From: JAGHAJ01 sp964559865 [NCBI: uncultured Synergistota bacterium]
Lineage (GTDB): Bacteria > Synergistota > JAGHAJ01
Reading direction: 5' to 3'
DNA length: 40,612 nucleotides
NCBI GenBank assembly: GCA_964559865.1
Contig: CAZLJD010000001.1
Location: 1 to 40,612, forward strand
The notes beneath the pieces are model-generated. The model was not told where the DNA came from and did no database searches. It saw nothing but the letters and a program-made list of their open reading frames with translations. The position numbers and the translations under genes were made by a program. Positions 38,006 to 40,612 of this stretch are shown here, one piece after another. Numbering within the stretch: the first letter of the stretch is position 1; each line of letters opens with the position of its first letter.

Positions 38006-40444
38006 TTACTCACCTCCCTTTTTCCTAAAAGATACACTTCCATCATCCGTTATGTAAGCCTCAACTGTATCTCCCTCTTTAAATTTACCTTCGAGCAAAA
38101 GGTCCGAAAGCGGATCCTCTATAAGCTTCTGTATAGCTCTTTGAAGGGGTCTTGCCCCATAAACAGGGTCAAATCCCTCCTTCGCTATGAGTTCTTTCAC
38201 CTCACCACTAACCTCTATGGATATACCTCTTTCCCTTAGTCTCTGATTGACTCTGCCTAACATTATATCTATAATCTTCCTGACCTCCTCCTCCGTAAGA
38301 GGCCTGAATATAATGATGTCGTCCAGTCTGTTCAAGAATTCGGGCCTAAATGTCTTTTTCACCTCATCCATAATCATGTCCTTCATATCCTCATAGCTTA
38401 CATCTTCGCCACCAACACCAAACCCAACTCTCATCTGACTCTTTATGTACTCTGCACCAACATTGGAGGTCATAATTATAAGCGTATTCTTAAAGTCAAC
38501 TGTCCGCCCCTTCCCATCTGTAAGCCTACCATCATCCATTATTTGCAAAAGGACATTAAAGACATCCGGATGCGCCTTTTCTATCTCATCAAACAGTACA
38601 ACAGAGTAAGGCTTTTTCCTAACTGCCTCCGTTAACTGCCCTCCCCTCTGATAGCCAACATAACCCGGTGGCGCACCTATAAGTCTCGACACCGTGTGTT
38701 TTTCCATGTATTCAGACATATCAAGCCTTATCATAGCATTTTCATCACCAAACAGAAAATCCGCTAAGGTCCTCGCAAGCTCAGTTTTACCCACACCGGT
38801 GGGTCCAAGAAAGAGGAACGAACCAATTGGCTTTTTCGGATCTCGTATGCCAGAACGAGAGCGTCTTATAGCACGGGCTACAGCACTTATTGCCTCATCC
38901 TGTCCCACTACCCTTCTGTGGAGGATCTCTTCCATTCGTTTCAGCCTCTCTGCCTCCTCTTCCTTTAACCTCGTAACGGGTATTCCAACCCACTCAGAGA
39001 CAACAGCGGCGATGTCATCTTCCGTAACAGACGGCTCTTCTCTGCTCTTTTCAGAAGTCCAACTCTGTTTCAGCCTTTCAATCTCTGCCTTCAACTCCCT
39101 TTCCTTATCCCGCAAGGTAGCAGCCTTCTCAAATTCCTGTCTATTCACAGCAGCTTCCTTCTCTTTAACCAATTGCTCAAGCTCCTTCTCGAGTTCCCTC
39201 ACCTCGTCAGGTTCAAATGTAGTTTCAAGTTTAACCCTTGCAGCAGCCTCATCTATCAAGTCCACTGCTTTGTCAGGTAAAAACCTATCGCTTATGTACC
39301 TTGCAGAAAGCCTCACAGCCGCTTCTATCGCCTCATCTGTAATCCTAACCCCATGATGCGCCTCGTACTTATCCCTCAAACCTTTCAACATAAGTATAGA
39401 ATCCTCTATAGATGGTTCTTCTACCATTATTGGCTGGAATCTCCTCTCCAGCGCTGCATCCCTCTCTATGTACCTCCTATACTCATCAAGTGTTGTAGCA
39501 CCTATTATCTGAAAGTCCCCCCTTGCAAGCGAAGGCTTGAGTATATTAGAGGCATCTATTGCACCATCAGCAGCACCTGCACCTATGACAGTATGAACCT
39601 CATCTATAAATATGATTATATCTTTACTTTCGATGATCTCCTTCAGTATAAGTCTCATCCTCTCTTCAAACTCCCCCCTGTACTTCGTACCTGCTACAAG
39701 GTTCGCAAGATTGAGCTGAATTATCTTCTTACCCTTTAGCAACTCCGGAACATTGCCCTCCACTATTCTCTGAGCAAGCCCCTCTACCACAGCGGTTTTC
39801 CCTACACCGGGATCACCGACCAGTACGGGGTTATTTTTCGTCCTCCGCGAGAGCACCTGTATTACTCTCTTTATTTCCTTATCCCTCCCTATAACTGGGT
39901 CAAGCTTATTTTGATAAGCAAGCGCCGTAAGGTCTATACCAAACTTATCAAGCAGGGGGGTCTTTCCTTTGCCCTTACCGGGGGGCTTCGTCCTGCCACC
40001 ACCTCTCTTCTCCTCCTGCAAAATTCTGTAAATCTCCTTCCTCACCTTGTTAAGATCTGCACCAAGGTCTGAAAGTATTTGGGCAGCAATACCATCGTTC
40101 TCCCTCAAAAGGCCAAGAAGCAGGTGTTCACTATCCACATATCCATATCCCATCATCTGCGCTTCTGACATGGCAAGCTCCAACACCCTCTTTGCCCTCG
40201 CTGTAAACGGTAGTTCATAGTAGGTAACACCATCTCCCACACCAACGAGCTGTTTTACAGCATTCCTTATGACATCCACATCTATACCTATGGTAGAAAG
40301 CACCTGATAAGGGATTCCATCCTCGTCACGCAAGACGCCAAGAAGCAGGTGCTCAGTACCTATATAGTTATGCCCCATATTCCTCGCTTCTTCCTGCGCA
40401 TACAAAACTGCCCTTTTCGCTCTTTCGGTAAAGTATTTAAACAT
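38006..40444 (-). CDS. clpC: ClpC-type AAA+ unfoldase
   Basis: 812 residues. Two N-terminal Clp repeats (about 1-145), first AAA+ module ([18 protein letters not shown]), a coiled-coil M domain with a UVR-like segment ([20 protein letters not shown]), second AAA+ module ([21 protein letters not shown]) and a C-terminal D2-small domain. It unfolds proteins for ClpP and uses McsB as adaptor. The 5' end holds GTG-ATG-ATG-ATG (40453-40442); ATG 40444 is best spaced from AAGGTG. The beginning overlaps the end of mcsB. Confidence 0.97.
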   Translation of the reverse strand: MFKYFTERAKRAVLYAQEEARNMGHNYIGTEHLLLGVLRDEDGIPYQVLSTIGIDVDVIRNAVKQLVGVGDGVTYYELPFTARAKRVLELAMSEAQMMGYGYVDSEHLLLGLLRENDGIAAQILSDLGADLNKVRKEIYRILQEEKRGGGRTKPPGKGKGKTPLLDKFGIDLTALAYQNKLDPVIGRDKEIKRVIQVLSRRTKNNPVLVGDPGVGKTAVVEGLAQRIVEGNVPELLKGKKIIQLNLANLVAGTKYRGEFEERMRLILKEIIESKDIIIFIDEVHTVIGAGAADGAIDASNILKPSLARGDFQIIGATTLDEYRRYIERDAALERRFQPIMVEEPSIEDSILMLKGLRDKYEAHHGVRITDEAIEAAVRLSARYISDRFLPDKAVDLIDEAAARVKLETTFEPDEVRELEKELEQLVKEKEAAVNRQEFEKAATLRDKERELKAEIERLKQSWTSEKSREEPSVTEDDIAAVVSEWVGIPVTRLKEEEAERLKRMEEILHRRVVGQDEAISAVARAIRRSRSGIRDPKKPIGSFLFLGPTGVGKTELARTLADFLFGDENAMIRLDMSEYMEKHTVSRLIGAPPGYVGYQRGGQLTEAVRKKPYSVVLFDEIEKAHPDVFNVLLQIMDDGRLTDGKGRTVDFKNTLIIMTSNVGAEYIKSQMRVGFGVGGEDVSYEDMKDMIMDEVKKTFRPEFLNRLDDIIIFRPLTEEEVRKIIDIMLGRVNQRLRERGISIEVSGEVKELIAKEGFDPVYGARPLQRAIQKLIEDPLSDLLLEGKFKEGDTVEAYITDDGSVSFRKKGGE

Positions 40445-40612
40445 CATCATCACCTTCTCTCACGCCGTTTAATACCTCCCTTATTAAGGAAGCCCTCTTT
40501 TCTTCCACCTCTTCCTTCGAAAGCTTCTTGTCCTCACCCAGAAGTACATGAGCTGGTTGAATTACCAGAAAAAGCATGTTCAACAACCCCATGTCTATTC
40601 CCGGAAGTATCC
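40437..40612 (-). CDS. mcsB: Protein arginine kinase McsB, C-terminal part
   Basis: The minus-strand frame entering from the right edge encodes 57 residues ending at TAA 40437. LPGIDMGLLNMLFLVIQPAH followed by EEVEEKRASLIREVL is the conserved end of McsB (QPAHLQ...ERDVYRAxLIRExL in Bacillus). McsB phosphorylates arginines and targets proteins to ClpC-ClpP. The gene overlaps clpC by 8-17 bp. The catalytic part lies outside the window. Confidence 0.85.
   Translation of the reverse strand, partial: ILPGIDMGLLNMLFLVIQPAHVLLGEDKKLSKEEVEEKRASLIREVLNGVREGDDDV

Noticed and set aside
1-40612. CRISPR arrays, tRNA or rRNA genes, prophage
   Set aside because: No regularly spaced repeats, cloverleaf-like segments, rRNA signatures or phage genes were noticed; intergenic space is very limited.

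Overview
The window reads as a piece of bacterial chromosome from a probably anaerobic and thermophilic, deep-branching bacterium. Arguments are the very compact operons with many ATGA and TAATG overlaps, heavy use of ATA, AGA and AGG codons, substrate-binding proteins with cleavable rather than lipoprotein signals, a complete IS200/IS605 element, and a mixture of Gram-positive-like genes (mcsB, clpC, radA, niaR, nupNOPQ-like transporters) with an archaeal-type coenzyme A gene. The phylum cannot be fixed from this sequence alone.

Layout. Positions 1-1133 hold the end of an unknown gene and a KaiC/RadA-like ATPase with damaged nucleotide-binding motifs. An IS200/IS605 element (tnpA Y1 transposase plus tnpB nuclease) lies directly behind it, about 1138-2865. 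Then follow niaR, an isoprenylcysteine methyltransferase-like gene, a ureohydrolase, a small cysteine-rich membrane protein and a membrane-anchored phytoene-desaturase-like oxidoreductase (2888-7691).

The centre (7880-32766, all plus strand) is one continuous unit of about 25 kb, which I read as a purine/uric-acid catabolic island. It contains, in order: a BMP/NupNOPQ-type ABC importer; a molybdenum hydroxylase with FAD, 2Fe-2S and two Mo subunits; an SsnA-type amidohydrolase; a dihydroorotate/dihydropyrimidine-dehydrogenase-like flavoprotein; a second 2Fe-2S plus FAD subunit pair; a cysteine-synthase-family PLP enzyme; YgeY; YgeW; a dihydropyrimidinase (HyuA type); a second complete BMP/NupNOPQ importer; and a membrane GAF-GGDEF protein. 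The gene set matches the anaerobic purine/urate cluster known from E. coli (xdh-ygeWXY-hyuA-ygfK-ssnA-ygfM-xdhD) and gut anaerobes. Two members differ: YgeX is replaced by a CysK-like enzyme, and no YgfK is present, only a lone flavin TIM-barrel protein whose usual catalytic Cys is missing.

The right part (32753 to the end, minus strand) is a second operon read leftward: mcsB (end only), clpC, a membrane SDH-family Clp-fold protease, radA, an archaeal-type 4-phosphopantoate-beta-alanine ligase, a secreted GH26-like glycosidase and an 8-oxoguanine-deaminase-like amidohydrolase. The last enzyme would release urate from oxidised guanine and so supply the converging catabolic operon. No tRNA, rRNA, CRISPR array or prophage was seen.
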